Shown here one piece after another: positions 1 through 9,397 of a stretch of 64,000 nt of DNA. The position numbers and the translations under genes are program-made. A model generated the notes under the pieces. It worked only from the letters and a program-made list of their open reading frames with translations. It did not search any database and was not told the DNA's origin. Location: NCBI GenBank assembly GCA_902727915.1, contig CACVAU010000064.1, positions 24,736 to 88,735 on the forward strand. Reading direction: 5' to 3'. Each line of letters starts with the position of its first letter. Position 1 is the first letter of the stretch. The DNA is from an uncultured Sulfurovum sp. (GTDB lineage Bacteria > Campylobacterota > Campylobacteria > Campylobacterales > Sulfurovaceae).

Positions 1-1
1 T

Positions 2-55
2 CTTTTCTCCATTGCCATAGGTGGATATAACTTATCAGGTGTCTATGCTGTGTAG
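2..55 (+). CDS. C-terminal tail of an upstream gene (partial)
   Basis: Seventeen codons of an open frame enter from the left edge and stop at TAG 53-55. The residues are small and hydrophobic (ending NLSGVYAV), as in the C-terminus of a membrane protein. An inverted repeat follows five bases after the stop, where a gene end would be expected. No function can be assigned. The frame could be open by chance, because it is very short. Confidence 0.3.
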   Translation, partial: LFSIAIGGYNLSGVYAV

Positions 56-59
56 ACTC

Positions 60-89
60 ACTTTAGGTTATCTATTGGGTAACCTAAGT
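60..89. terminator. Inverted repeat upstream of sodN
   Basis: ACTTTAGGTTA (60-70) pairs with TAACCTAAGT (80-89) with one bulged T and a 9-base loop. It lies between the end of the putative upstream frame and sodN. No T-tract follows, so it may be a factor-dependent terminator or an operator for sodN rather than an intrinsic terminator. Confidence 0.4.
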
Positions 90-133
90 TGGCTCTATTA
101 ACGCCATAGAAATAAAAATTTAAGGAATTTAAC

Positions 134-595
134 ATGTTTAAATTAAACGAAGTAAAAGCACACTGTGACGTACCATGTGGTATTTATGACCCATCATCTG
201 CTCAAATTGCAGCATTATCAGTAATCAGAATGATTGACTTAATCAATACAACTGAAAAAGGTACAGATGACGTAGCTTACCATAATAATATCGCTAGATA
301 CGTTGCTGTTAAAGAAAGCGAAGCTATTAAATGTAAAGATGAAATTGCTATTATTTGGGGTGACTTCATTAAGCCTCCACACTTAATTAAATACCCAGAT
401 TTACATACACTAGCGCATAAAATTATGATGCTTGGTGGTGCTGCTAAACAACACGCTTCAAGAGAAAAAGGTATGGAATTATTGGCAGCAGTAAACGAGT
501 TTGCAGCAATTTTCTGGGAAATCAAAGGGGTAAAAACGCAAACAGTTACTGCTCCTTACGCTCCTAGCGAACAAGTAATCTCTCCAGTTCTTTAA
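134..595 (+). CDS. sodN: Nickel-type superoxide dismutase precursor
   Basis: Dismutates superoxide to oxygen and hydrogen peroxide. The nickel hook is visible at residues 10-20 (HCDVPCGIYDP). In the mature enzyme the His1 amino group and side chain and Cys2 and Cys6 bind Ni, and Tyr9 lines the active site. Nine residues (MFKLNEVKA) precede the His and must be cleaved off, leaving about 144 residues, the normal family size. AAGGA at 122-126 supports the ATG at 134. The protease gene needed for this cleavage follows at 621. No secretion signal is seen, so the enzyme should be cytoplasmic. Identification is firm because the hook is diagnostic. Confidence 0.95.
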   Translation: MFKLNEVKAHCDVPCGIYDPSSAQIAALSVIRMIDLINTTEKGTDDVAYHNNIARYVAVKESEAIKCKDEIAIIWGDFIKPPHLIKYPDLHTLAHKIMMLGGAAKQHASREKGMELLAAVNEFAAIFWEIKGVKTQTVTAPYAPSEQVISPVL

Positions 596-600
596 GAACT
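586..600. terminator. Small hairpin over the sodN stop codon
   Basis: AGTTCTT and AAGAACT form a perfect 7-bp stem around the sodN TAA (593-595), followed by ATCTTTT. It could partly terminate transcription, or stabilise the sodN 3' end, so that the abundant enzyme is made in excess of the protease encoded next. This is inference from position and structure only. Confidence 0.4.
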
Positions 601-620
601 ATCTTTTAAGAAGAATTAAT

Positions 621-899
621 ATGATTAGACTCTTTAAAGTTTCTGGTCATTCCCTTTTCCCACTTTTTCAAGATGGGGAAAGAGTCTTCTGTATTAAAAA
701 TTTCAACTTCATCAAACTCAAAACTTCAGACATTGTTATCTTTGAAAAAGAACCTCATGGTCTAATGATTAAACAAATAAAGTCTATTGATAAAAAAGGC
801 TATTTCGTTCAAGGTACTGATGCTTACAGTATTGACAGTCGTGACTTTGGTAGCATTCATAAAAAAAATATAAAATACAAAGTCCTCTTCAAGTTTTAA
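621..899 (+). CDS. sodX: Nickel-SOD maturation protease (S26-like)
   Basis: Small S24/S26-type serine peptidase expected to remove the nine-residue leader of the neighbouring SodN. The Ser-Lys dyad is recognisable: Ser11 in SGHSLFP (family form SGxSMxP) and Lys51 in LMIKQIK. The late box GTDAYSIDSRDFG near residues 65-77 matches the conserved C-terminal box of signal-peptidase-like proteins. At 92 aa it is short, with no membrane segment, as is usual for SodX. It lies 25 bases after sodN on the same strand with AAGAAG before the ATG. Adjacency to sodN is the strongest argument for its specific role. Confidence 0.87.
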   Translation: MIRLFKVSGHSLFPLFQDGERVFCIKNFNFIKLKTSDIVIFEKEPHGLMIKQIKSIDKKGYFVQGTDAYSIDSRDFGSIHKKNIKYKVLFKF

Positions 900-910
900 T
901 GACAATTGGC

Positions 911-916
911 TACAAT
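911..916 (+). promoter_or_regulatory. Candidate -10 box for the glutathione peroxidase gene
   Basis: TACAAT lies 20 bases before the ATG at 937, in the 37-base gap after sodX. This suggests the peroxidase can be transcribed separately from sodN-sodX. AAACC and GGTTT flank six A just downstream and could form a weak leader hairpin over the ribosome-binding site. No -35 box stands out, as is common in Campylobacterota. Confidence 0.4.
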
Positions 917-936
917 AAACCAAAAAAGGTTTAGCT

Positions 937-1500
937 ATGAAAAAGATACTTATCTCTCTTCTATTTCTTATTCCCTTATCTATCCAAGCAGGAGAAAAAA
1001 TGTTAGAAGATAAACAAACATTTTATGATTTTAATGCCACCTCTATAATAGGTGAAAACATCTCTATGTCAAAATACAAAGACAAAGTAGTTTTAATTGT
1101 CAATGTTGCGAGTAAATGTGGTTTCACACCTCAATATGAAGGACTCCAAAAGCTTTATGAAGACCATAAAAATGATGGCTTTACTATTTTAGCTTTTCCT
1201 TGTAATCAATTTAAAGAACAAGAACCAGCTAACAACAAAGAGATTCAAAACTTTTGTAAAGTCAACTACAAGATTAGCTTTCCCCTTTTTGAAAAGATAG
1301 ATGTGAATGGTGACAATGCCCATCCACTCTACAAATTTTTAAAATCAGAAGTAACGGGTGTAATGTGGACTGAAAGTATCAAATGGAACTTTACTAAATT
1401 TTTAGTTGATAAAAAAGGTAAAGTAATGAAACGTTATGGTTCAAGTACTAAACCCAAAGATATTGAAGCAGATGTTATCAAGCTATTAGAAGAAAAATAA
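937..1500 (+). CDS. Periplasmic glutathione peroxidase family protein
   Basis: Thiol peroxidase of the GPx/BtuE family reducing hydroperoxides. Residues 1-18 form a signal peptide ending SIQA, so it should act in the periplasm. The cysteine-type catalytic tetrad is complete: Cys61 (ASKCGFT), Gln91 (FPCNQF), Trp150 and Asn151 (KWNFTKF). Cys107 is the likely resolving cysteine. Most such bacterial enzymes use thioredoxin-like reductants rather than glutathione. It follows the Ni-SOD pair on the same strand, which makes sense because SOD generates peroxide. The length of 187 aa equals the family core plus a leader. Confidence 0.93.
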   Translation: MKKILISLLFLIPLSIQAGEKMLEDKQTFYDFNATSIIGENISMSKYKDKVVLIVNVASKCGFTPQYEGLQKLYEDHKNDGFTILAFPCNQFKEQEPANNKEIQNFCKVNYKISFPLFEKIDVNGDNAHPLYKFLKSEVTGVMWTESIKWNFTKFLVDKKGKVMKRYGSSTKPKDIEADVIKLLEEK

Positions 1501-1512
1501 AAAGATAAATTC

Positions 1513-2247
1513 ATGAAAAAAATATTAATACTACTACTCATAAGCTTCCAAACACTCTTCTGTGCGACAACAGAAGAAATTTTGGAATACCTTAGCCTTT
1601 CTCACTCTGAACAAGAAGTGCTACAAATAGAACAAGTCTTTAATTCTATGCGAGAGAGTCAAGAAAACAACGAAAGTAATGATAGCACTTCACAAACTAG
1701 CATTGTCTATCAAGAATACTTAGAGGAACATATCAGCTCCAATGAAGTTGTTAAACTCCTTGAACTTTACCGTTTACCTATTATGAATCGATATGTTGCT
1801 GAAGTTAAAAATTTTAATATTAACCAAGATGATATGGATGCTTTTTTAGCCTCCTTAGAAGAAGAACCTTTATTAAATGAACGTGAAGAGATAGTTGATA
1901 ATATTATAAAAGTTCTCGTAAATGAAGAACTACAACGAAACTTTTACCGAAGTATGATGCAACGCTACCCAGAGACAAATAGCTCTGAGAATTCAGATGA
2001 CAATAAAAGCAATATGACGCCTAGAGAAAAAACTTATGTCAATTCAATGAAACAATCTAGTAAAAATAAACTGCTTTACGGTTCACAAGTTTTTTCAATG
2101 GAAGAGATGAGTGAATTAAAGGATGCGATTAATTCTAGTATTTTCAAAAAAATTAAACGTGTTGAAAATGAAGCTCTAGTAGGCATTATGAATAATTTTA
2201 TACAAGGAATTATTTCTGAACCTAAACGATCAAAGGAAAATAATTAG
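1513..2247 (+). CDS. Secreted helical protein of unknown function
   Basis: I do not recognise this 244-aa protein. Residues 1-17 look like a signal peptide (hydrophobic stretch ending LFCA); Cys17 could even be a lipid-attachment site, although the preceding residues fit a lipobox poorly. The rest is hydrophilic, acidic and predicted helical, with an asparagine/serine-rich patch near residues 50-62 and another near 160-170. It starts 12 bases after the peroxidase gene and is probably co-transcribed. Its stop overlaps by four bases the stop of the convergent GGDEF/EAL gene, so there is no room for a separate terminator. Confidence 0.65.
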   Translation: MKKILILLLISFQTLFCATTEEILEYLSLSHSEQEVLQIEQVFNSMRESQENNESNDSTSQTSIVYQEYLEEHISSNEVVKLLELYRLPIMNRYVAEVKNFNINQDDMDAFLASLEEEPLLNEREEIVDNIIKVLVNEELQRNFYRSMMQRYPETNSSENSDDNKSNMTPREKTYVNSMKQSSKNKLLYGSQVFSMEEMSELKDAINSSIFKKIKRVENEALVGIMNNFIQGIISEPKRSKENN

Positions 2248-4130
2248 ATTTGATAATCATAAGGATTATTGACTTTAGGATAAAAAGACGCATAAAAATG
2301 ACTAATGTCTTTGGATAAAAGAGGGTGTGAGTAATAATAACCTTGCACTTCATGACAAACATACTTTTCTAAAAAATGTAATTGTTCAAGGCTTTCTACT
2401 CCTTCAGCTACAACTTTTAAATTTAAACTCCTAGCAATGGCAATGGTCATTTTTATAATTATCTCCGATTCATTCACCCGACCTATATCAGCAATAAAAC
2501 TCCGATCAATTTTTAATTTATCAAAAAGGGACTCTTTCAAATTAGATAATGAAGAATATCCTGTTCCAAAATCATCAAGTGCAATTAAAAAACCTTTGGT
2601 ACGTAACGCTTGAATATTTTTAAAAACTATTTCCCTATTTGCAAACATAGCTGTTTCTGTTACTTCAAAGTGAATGGAAGAAGAAGTTATTGTATATTTT
2701 TCAATAATTTTACTAATTCTTGGAAGTAAATTAATTTTACCTAATTCACGACCAGAAAGGTTAATAGCCACTGAACCTACCTCTATCTCTTCTTGTTTCC
2801 AAAACATTAACTGTTGACAAACTTCCTCAATAATCCAGTCACTAATCTTTTCTATAAAGCCACAGGATTCAGCAATAGGAATAAACTTTAGAGGTGAAAT
2901 TAAAACATTCTCGTTTTTCCAACGTAGAAGGGCTTCAACACCCACTATTTTATTATTCAAAAGTTGAATTTGTGGTTGATAGAGTAAATGAAATTCATTA
3001 TTTTCAATGGCTTTCTTAAGCTTCACCTCAATCATAAATGCTTCATAAGCTTTTTCAGCCAATTCATTTGTAAAAAATTTATAGCTATTTCGTCCAGAAT
3101 CCTTGGCTTCATACATTGCAATATCGGCTTGTTTTAAGAGTTGATTAGCAGAAGTTGTTTCTGAAAAAGTACAAATTCCAATACTCGTAGTTATATCCAA
3201 AAAGTGTTCTTCTACTTTAAATGGTCTACGACTAAATCCTTCCATAATAGAATTTGCAAGTTCTTCTAGCTCAAAATGACTAACATTAGGTACTAACAAA
3301 ACAAACTCATCTCCACCTAGACGTGCTAAAAAACCTTTTTCTCCTGCAATTAATTGTAAACGTTTGGTAATTTTTAATAAAACTTTATCTCCTGTATCAT
3401 GCCCTAAGTTATCATTAATCATTTTAAACTTATCAATGTCTAAAAAAAATAATCCTCCATTCATTTTATCTTTCTTTACTTTTTGAAGACATTCTTTTAA
3501 TTTTTTTTGAAAATAAAGACGATTGGGAAGCTTTGTTAAACTATCATGCAACCCTATGAACTTAAGTTTTTCTTCTGTCTTCTTTTGTGTAGAAATATTT
3601 CTAATAATGGTAATAACTGTCTCTTTTTCCTCTATCTGATAATCAGCATACATAAACCTTGCTTCATAATATTGATTTCCCTTTTCAACTCTAAATTCAA
3701 CAACATTTAGTTTTTTACTTTGAATGGATTTTTTTAAATTTTTATGAAAAAAAAGTTCTAAATCTTTAGGAAAAAAATCTTTATAATAATTTCCTATAAT
3801 CTCTAGTTTACCCAAAAATAAGCTCTCTTTTTTCTTCATAAAAGCTTCAAGAAAAAGCCCCTCTTCATTGTTGAGAAACATCATATCTGGCATTGCCATG
3901 ACCATGGCATTGGTATGTGAATCATAAGATTTTTTTTGAGCCAATTGTAAGAGTTCAAGTTCTTCACAAGAGAGTTTTAAGGCACGTTCTAATATATAAA
4001 CATTATCATCATATTCTTCATAAGTTTTAGATACAAAAGTTAGCAACTCTTCAAAGTTTTGATTCTCTACTAACCTTTCTTCTGTATTTTTACAAATTCT
4101 ATTTAACTGTCGTAATAAAAGTTTATGCAC
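2244..4130 (-). CDS. PAS-GGDEF-EAL cyclic-di-GMP turnover protein
   Basis: Bifunctional c-di-GMP protein of 628 aa, cytosolic, with no membrane segment. Residues 1-65 form a helical module beginning MHKLLLRQL, followed by a PAS-like region (about 75-185), GGDEF (about 195-350) and EAL (about 365-615). The cyclase motif is intact (RLGGDEFVLL), with no clear RxxD inhibitory site upstream. The phosphodiesterase residues are all present: VEALLRW, the N of AINLSG, FEVTET, DDFGTGYSS, KLKIDRSF, AEGVE and VQGYYY. Both activities are therefore possible and the net direction is unknown. Its N-terminal module resembles that of the FIST-linked kinase at 39724-42612. AAGG precedes the ATG. Confidence 0.92.
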   Translation of the reverse strand: MHKLLLRQLNRICKNTEERLVENQNFEELLTFVSKTYEEYDDNVYILERALKLSCEELELLQLAQKKSYDSHTNAMVMAMPDMMFLNNEEGLFLEAFMKKKESLFLGKLEIIGNYYKDFFPKDLELFFHKNLKKSIQSKKLNVVEFRVEKGNQYYEARFMYADYQIEEKETVITIIRNISTQKKTEEKLKFIGLHDSLTKLPNRLYFQKKLKECLQKVKKDKMNGGLFFLDIDKFKMINDNLGHDTGDKVLLKITKRLQLIAGEKGFLARLGGDEFVLLVPNVSHFELEELANSIMEGFSRRPFKVEEHFLDITTSIGICTFSETTSANQLLKQADIAMYEAKDSGRNSYKFFTNELAEKAYEAFMIEVKLKKAIENNEFHLLYQPQIQLLNNKIVGVEALLRWKNENVLISPLKFIPIAESCGFIEKISDWIIEEVCQQLMFWKQEEIEVGSVAINLSGRELGKINLLPRISKIIEKYTITSSSIHFEVTETAMFANREIVFKNIQALRTKGFLIALDDFGTGYSSLSNLKESLFDKLKIDRSFIADIGRVNESEIIIKMTIAIARSLNLKVVAEGVESLEQLHFLEKYVCHEVQGYYYSHPLLSKDISHFYASFYPKVNNPYDYQI

Positions 4131-4287
4131 CTTAATACTCTCCCAATAGCATCACATTCTGTCAAATTTTTGTTGAAGAACCCATAATTTATCATATTTT
4201 AATAGGCGTTATAAAATACTTAAATATGCTCACATAACTTCTAATTTAAAAGAAAATAGGCACACACTTTAACAATAACAGATAGCC

Positions 4288-5649
4288 CTAAACAGCCCCT
4301 TGATCAATCATGGAGTCAGCTACTTTTCGAAAACCTGCAATATTAGCACCAGTCACTAAATCTCCCTCACAATGGAACTCTTTTGAGGTGTCATAAGCTG
4401 TTTTAAAAATGTTTTGCATAATTGTACGTAACTTAATATCTACCTCTTCAAAAGACCATTGTGCCATACTGGCATTTTGGCTCATTTCAAGTTGAGAGGT
4501 GGCTACCCCTCCAGCATTAGCAGCTTTTCCAGGTGAAAATAAAATACCATTGGCTTTAATAAATTCATAAGCTTCAGGAGTTGTGGGCATGTTTGCACCT
4601 TCATTAATAAGAATACAACCATTTTCTTTTAACGCTTTTGCATCAATCAAAGTTAACTCATTTTGCGTCGCTGAAGGAAAAGCCACATCGCAAGGAATGT
4701 GCCAAACAGCATGACCACCTTTAGGATATTGGCTCACTGGTGTGTAGGAACACCCACAATCAACAGTGGCATAATCTTCCAAGGAAGCGTGATGAATTTC
4801 TTTGATTGCCTTTAATGCTTTTATGTCAATGCCTTCTTCACGGTAAATTGTTCCCTTACTATCAGAACAAGAAACAGGAATTGCTCCCATTTCATACAAT
4901 TTTTCAATGGTATAGATTGCCACATTACCAGAACCAGAAACAGCACAACGCTTACCTTGCAAGGTTTTAGCATAAACATTTAAAAAATTTTCAGCAAAAT
5001 AAACTGAACCATACCCTGTTGCCTCTTTACGTGCTTTTGAGCCTCCCCAGTTTAGACCTTTACCTGTTAAAACACCATCAAACTCCCCTGTTAATCGCTT
5101 ATATTGTCCAAACAAATAACCAACTTCTCGTCCACCCACACCAATATCCCCTGCTGGAACATCTTTATGTTTACCTATATGATGATACAATTCGGTCATA
5201 AAGGCCTGACAAAACTTCATGATTTCATTGTCAGATTTTCCTTTAGGATTAAAATTGGATCCCCCTTTTGCTCCACCAATTTGTAACCCCGTTAAGGCAT
5301 TTTTAAATATCTGTTCAAAGCCCAAAAATTTAACTGTTCCTAAACTCACCGTTGGGTGAAAACGCAGACCTCCTTTATACGGACCAATGGTCGAATTAAA
5401 TTGAACCCGATAACCAACATTGACATGAACTTTACCTGCATCATCAATCCAAGTAACCCTAAAAATAATGGTTCTTTCAGGTACAACAATTCGGTCTAAT
5501 ATATTATGCTCCAAGTATTTAGGATCTTCATTTAACAAAGGTCGTAATGAATCCAAAACTTCTGCTGTTGCTTGATAAAACTCATCTTGTCCAGGACTAC
5601 ACTCTTTTATATATTTTAAAACATCTTCTATTTTTTTAGAACTTGGCAT
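4288..5649 (-). CDS. gdhA: NADP-type glutamate dehydrogenase
   Basis: Reductive amination of 2-oxoglutarate to glutamate, for ammonium assimilation. At 453 aa it has the normal length of the small hexameric family. The substrate-binding segment YKGGLRFHPTV (residues 91-101), the catalytic Lys region GGAKGGSNFNPKGKS (126-140), VPAGDIGVGGREVGY and the nucleotide-binding SGSGNVA are all visible. The ATG is preceded by AAGGATAAGCCTA. It is monocistronic and divergent from purL. Confidence 0.95.
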   Translation of the reverse strand: MPSSKKIEDVLKYIKECSPGQDEFYQATAEVLDSLRPLLNEDPKYLEHNILDRIVVPERTIIFRVTWIDDAGKVHVNVGYRVQFNSTIGPYKGGLRFHPTVSLGTVKFLGFEQIFKNALTGLQIGGAKGGSNFNPKGKSDNEIMKFCQAFMTELYHHIGKHKDVPAGDIGVGGREVGYLFGQYKRLTGEFDGVLTGKGLNWGGSKARKEATGYGSVYFAENFLNVYAKTLQGKRCAVSGSGNVAIYTIEKLYEMGAIPVSCSDSKGTIYREEGIDIKALKAIKEIHHASLEDYATVDCGCSYTPVSQYPKGGHAVWHIPCDVAFPSATQNELTLIDAKALKENGCILINEGANMPTTPEAYEFIKANGILFSPGKAANAGGVATSQLEMSQNASMAQWSFEEVDIKLRTIMQNIFKTAYDTSKEFHCEGDLVTGANIAGFRKVADSMIDQGAV

Positions 5650-5680
5650 TAGGCTTATCCTTATATTTTATTTCATCGTG

Positions 5681-5689
5681 ATTTTAGCA
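5681..5689 (-). promoter_or_regulatory. Extended -10 promoter of gdhA
   Basis: Read on the minus strand this is TGCTAAAAT, an extended -10 (TGnTAnAAT), about 30 bases before the gdhA ATG. Extended -10 elements with poor -35 boxes are typical of sigma-70 promoters in this phylum. The purL promoter must lie in the same 93-base gap, with TAAAAT at 5699-5704 a candidate on the plus strand. Confidence 0.5.
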
Positions 5690-5742
5690 CTTTTCTACTA
5701 AAATACGTGTAAAAATTTTTCCCTCAATAGGATACAAACACA

Positions 5743-7971
5743 ATGTCAAAACCATTAGAAAACTTAGATGAAGTACTTAAAAACCACAAGTTAAGCCAAA
5801 TAGAATACACTAATATATTAGAAATCCTAGATGGTAGACATCCAAACATTGTAGAGCTTGGAATCTTTTCTGCTATGTGGTCTGAACACTGTTCATACAA
5901 ATCAAGTAAAAAATACCTTAATGGTTTTCCTACCAAAGCACCATGGGTTATCCAAGGTCCAGGTGAAAATGCTGGTGTTATTGACATTGGTGGTGGTATG
6001 GCTGCTGTGTTTAAAATGGAATCACATAATCACCCTTCATTCATTGAGCCTTACCAAGGGGCTGCCACAGGTGTTGGTGGGATTTTAAGAGATGTATTTA
6101 CCATGGGTGCTAGACCTGTAGCCAACATGAATGCCCTACGTTTTGGTAACATCACTAACAAGGACAACACAGCAAAATACCAAAGACACCTTGTTAAAGG
6201 GGTAACTGAAGGTATTGGAGGGTACGGTAACTGCATGGGTGTACCAACCATTGGGGGTGAGTGTTCATTTGATGAGTCATATAATGGAAACATCTTGGTC
6301 AATGCTTTTGCACTTGGTTTATGTAAAGCTGATGAAATCTTCCTTGGTATTGCCGAAGGTGTTGGGAACACGGTCATGTACGTAGGTTCAAAAACAGGAC
6401 GTGATGGATTGGGTGGTGCTGTCATGAGTTCAGATTCATTTACTGAAGAGTCTAAATCTTTACGTCCTACGGTTCAAGTTGGGGATCCATTCATTGAAAA
6501 GCTTCTACTTGAAGCGTGTTTAGAGCTTTTCAAAACTAAAGATGTTGTGGTAGGTATTCAAGACATGGGTGCAGCTGGACTTACTTCTTCTGCCTTTGAA
6601 ATGGCTGGTAAATCAGGTTCAGGTATGATTATGAACCTTGACCAAGTTCCTGCTCGTGAAGAGGGAATGACACCTTATGACTTTATGCTTTCCGAATCAC
6701 AAGAGCGTATGCTTGTGTGTGTGAACAAAGGTAAAGAACAAGAAGTAATTGACATTTTTGAAAAATGGGACTTAGACGTTGCTGTAATTGGTGAAGTTAC
6801 CGACACAGGTCGTATGGAACTTACATGGTACGGTGACACTGTTTGTGACATGCCTATTGCTCCTGTTAGTGAAGAAGCACCTATCTTAGATAGACCAACA
6901 ACACGTCCAACCTACTTAGATGAGATTTCGGGAAAAGACATTGACTCTTATGAAACAGTAGATAACCAAACAGCTTTTGAAAAACTGATAGCTTCAATGG
7001 AAGTGGTTGATAAAGCATGGATTTATGATCAATACGACTCAATGGTGCAAACTAACACCACCAAAGCACCTGGTAGCTTAGATGCCTCTTGTATTCGTAT
7101 TAAAGAGACTGGTAAAGCTTTGGCTATGTCTGCTGACTGTAACCCACGTTACTGTTATGTTGACCCAGAAAAAGGGGGTGCTTTAGCCGTTATGGAATCA
7201 GGGCGTAATGTTGCCATGTCTGGTGCAAGACCTCTTTCTATTACCGACTGTTTAAACTTTGGTAATCCAGAAAACCCCGAAGTTATGTGGCAGTTTGCCC
7301 AAGCTTGTGAAGGAATCAAAGAGGCTTGTTTAGAGCTTAACACACCTGTTGTTTCTGGAAATGTTTCTCTTTACAATGAAACCAATGGAACTTCTGTTTT
7401 TCCTACTCCTGCCATTGCCATGGTGGGACTCAATGAAAGTGAGAAAAAAGTACTTCCCTCATGTTTCCAAGAAGATGAAAACCATTTAGTCCTCATAGGA
7501 GATACTGGAACACAATTTGGTGCTTCACTCTACATCAAAGAGTTATTTGGTGAAACAGCTGGAACTTTGGCTGACATTGACTACAAGAAAGAGTTAGCAC
7601 TTTGGAAACTTGTTATTGATGCAAATGACGAATGTCTTTTAGCTTCAGCCAAAGATTTAAGTTCTGGTGGTATTGCCATTGCTTTGGCAAAAATGGCAGC
7701 TGTATCTGGAAGAGGTGTTGTTGCTGGTATTCGACTTGAAGACAAAAGAAGTATTTTTGATGAGTCTCAATCTAGGGCAATTTTAGAGATTAGTTCAAAA
7801 GAAAATCTTGACAAAGTTATTGAAATGGCAAAAGGTTTAGGATTAAGTACGGATATTATTGGTAAAGTCGCTGGTGACAAAGTCAAAATTAATGACATAG
7901 AGATAAGTGTAGAACAATTACAAGAAGTTTATTTTAATGGCTTTAAAGAGGTTGTTGAACAAGATATATAA
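5743..7971 (+). CDS. purL: Phosphoribosylformylglycinamidine synthase subunit II
   Basis: Large (small-type PurL) subunit of FGAM synthase, step four of purine synthesis, converting FGAR to FGAM with ATP and ammonia from PurQ. At 742 aa it is the PurL form that needs separate PurS and PurQ, neither of which is nearby. Visible motifs are [11 protein letters not shown] (residues 44-54), MESHNHPSF with the catalytic His, GATGVGG, and the second-half [10 protein letters not shown] and [19 protein letters not shown] precedes the ATG. It is monocistronic and ends in a strong palindrome. Confidence 0.96.
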   Translation: MSKPLENLDEVLKNHKLSQIEYTNILEILDGRHPNIVELGIFSAMWSEHCSYKSSKKYLNGFPTKAPWVIQGPGENAGVIDIGGGMAAVFKMESHNHPSFIEPYQGAATGVGGILRDVFTMGARPVANMNALRFGNITNKDNTAKYQRHLVKGVTEGIGGYGNCMGVPTIGGECSFDESYNGNILVNAFALGLCKADEIFLGIAEGVGNTVMYVGSKTGRDGLGGAVMSSDSFTEESKSLRPTVQVGDPFIEKLLLEACLELFKTKDVVVGIQDMGAAGLTSSAFEMAGKSGSGMIMNLDQVPAREEGMTPYDFMLSESQERMLVCVNKGKEQEVIDIFEKWDLDVAVIGEVTDTGRMELTWYGDTVCDMPIAPVSEEAPILDRPTTRPTYLDEISGKDIDSYETVDNQTAFEKLIASMEVVDKAWIYDQYDSMVQTNTTKAPGSLDASCIRIKETGKALAMSADCNPRYCYVDPEKGGALAVMESGRNVAMSGARPLSITDCLNFGNPENPEVMWQFAQACEGIKEACLELNTPVVSGNVSLYNETNGTSVFPTPAIAMVGLNESEKKVLPSCFQEDENHLVLIGDTGTQFGASLYIKELFGETAGTLADIDYKKELALWKLVIDANDECLLASAKDLSSGGIAIALAKMAAVSGRGVVAGIRLEDKRSIFDESQSRAILEISSKENLDKVIEMAKGLGLSTDIIGKVAGDKVKINDIEISVEQLQEVYFNGFKEVVEQDI

Positions 7972-7992
7972 AGGTTTAAAACCTTTATATAT
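7964..7992. terminator. Perfect palindrome between convergent genes, bidirectional terminator
   Basis: ATATATAAAGGTTT (7964-7977) pairs perfectly with AAACCTTTATATAT (7979-7992) around one central base. The purL stop codon (7969-7971) lies inside the left arm. It separates purL from the convergent gene at 8002, so one hairpin can serve both transcripts. Confidence 0.75.
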
Positions 7993-8001
7993 TTCTAAAT
8001 A

Positions 8002-8412
8002 TTAAACACATTGAAAAGTTTCATGTTGCTTATCATACAGAGGCTTTTTATTCTTTTCACAAAAAAACTCAGAACTTGGAAGTTTGCTTTGCTCTAAAAT
8101 AGTATCTTCTAAACTATCAGCTGATTCTATCACCAATAAGTTTTCTTCAAGTACCTGTGGTTTATTCATCACATAAGATGAATGAGGAAAAACGGTAATC
8201 ATCTCACCATCTAAAACAATGGTCATACTTTTGTCAATTAAACTGTCTAAGCTTTCAAGTACCGTTAACTTTTCTTCTTGGAGATTCTGTGAAGGTTTTA
8301 AATTGTCTAAATTAACAATACAAAATCCTCCTACACACTTATCTGCTCCTAAAAGTGTTGTTGAAAGTAATACAGAGGCTGCACACAATCTTAAAAAATT
8401 GCTATTTATCAT
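8002..8412 (-). CDS. Small secreted cysteine-containing protein, unknown function
   Basis: I do not recognise this 136-aa protein. Residues 1-23 form a signal peptide (hydrophobic segment ending LLGA). The mature part opens with KCVGGFCIV and ends with FFCEKNKKPLYD and FQCV, so four cysteines are placed at the two ends and could form periplasmic disulfides. The middle contains leucine- and glutamate-rich segments. AGGAGAAGA before the ATG is a strong ribosome-binding site, suggesting a well-expressed single gene. Confidence 0.65.
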   Translation of the reverse strand: MINSNFLRLCAASVLLSTTLLGADKCVGGFCIVNLDNLKPSQNLQEEKLTVLESLDSLIDKSMTIVLDGEMITVFPHSSYVMNKPQVLEENLLVIESADSLEDTILEQSKLPSSEFFCEKNKKPLYDKQHETFQCV

Positions 8413-8549
8413 TTCTTCTCCTGTAAATTTTTCATTTGGTGACCCTTCCTGATAAAATTATCTCTAAAAAGTTTTAAAAATACAAATAAAATAGGGTTTT
8501 TTCGTAAAAAAGTAACTCTAAAAAAAGAAAGTGAAACAAAAAAACACAA

Positions 8550-9326
8550 TTATGAAGATTTAGTCATATTTGGTGTTAAAAACTCCTTCCAAATACTGAA
8601 TTCATCGACTTTAGGAAAGCCATCTAAAATCTCTTGTGGTTGAAAATTTGGCTTATATGCAAAGGCTTTACAACCTTCAACCCAATAACCTAAATAAATC
8701 CATGGTAAATCTAAAACTTTTGCCAGTTCAATTTGATATAAAAGAGAATATGTCCCCAAAGAAAGATTCAAATAATCAGGGTCATAATAAAAATAAATAG
8801 AAGAGATACCGTCATCTAAGATATCAATTAAATCTACACCTATTAAGTTTCCATCCTTGATATAGAGAACTTCTTTACCAAAATCATGTGCTCCTTCTAC
8901 AAAATTTTCTTTATATTCTCGAGGTGAAATATTACGATGAGACCAACCATCATGTTTATGTTTATAGGCATGATATTTATTATATAAGCTTAAATGTGCT
9001 TGTGAAAGCGTTGGTTTTTGAATAATAATCTCTGTCTCTTTATTGCGTTTAATGGCTTTTTTTTGAGATTTTCTAGCTTTGAAATTATGCACATCAATAC
9101 GCAATGATTTACACTCATTACAACCTTCACAGATTGGATGAAAATAATAATAACCAAAACGACGCCACCCACGAGTAATGAGTGCTGTATTGTATTCTTG
9201 TGTCACATTTTCAATATGTTTATAGCTCATCCGAACACTTCTGCCTTCTAAATAAGCACAATCATAATCAAGCATGGAAAAATCTGTTGATTTTGGGGGT
9301 ACATCTGTAAATTTACTATTTGTCAT
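8550..9326 (-). CDS. bpt: Aspartate/glutamate leucyltransferase
   Basis: Aminoacyl-tRNA-protein transferase of the Bpt/Ate1 family. It adds Leu from Leu-tRNA to proteins with N-terminal Asp or Glu, marking them for ClpS-ClpAP decay by the N-end rule. At 258 aa it has family length. The N-terminal Cys cluster region (CAYLEGRSVRM, then HPICEGCNECKSLRI) and the GNAT-like C-terminal half (SIYFYYDPDY, YLGYWVEGCK) are recognisable. No Shine-Dalgarno sequence is evident; TAAAAT lies seven bases before the ATG on the minus strand. Confidence 0.9.
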   Translation of the reverse strand: MTNSKFTDVPPKSTDFSMLDYDCAYLEGRSVRMSYKHIENVTQEYNTALITRGWRRFGYYYFHPICEGCNECKSLRIDVHNFKARKSQKKAIKRNKETEIIIQKPTLSQAHLSLYNKYHAYKHKHDGWSHRNISPREYKENFVEGAHDFGKEVLYIKDGNLIGVDLIDILDDGISSIYFYYDPDYLNLSLGTYSLLYQIELAKVLDLPWIYLGYWVEGCKAFAYKPNFQPQEILDGFPKVDEFSIWKEFLTPNMTKSS

Positions 9327-9397
9327 AATAATAATTTTATCTAAAAATTGTCAATTTATAGTAAAATTAAACTTGATTTTTATTCGGAGCGTTATTT

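Noticed and set aside
5650..5742. Purine riboswitch upstream of purL
   Set aside because: The leader is only 93 bases, holds two divergent promoters and shows no three-helix pattern.
5858..7343. Several open frames of 60-124 codons inside purL on both strands
   Set aside because: They lie wholly within a full-length conserved gene, have no ribosome-binding sites and resemble no family; they are codon-bias shadows.
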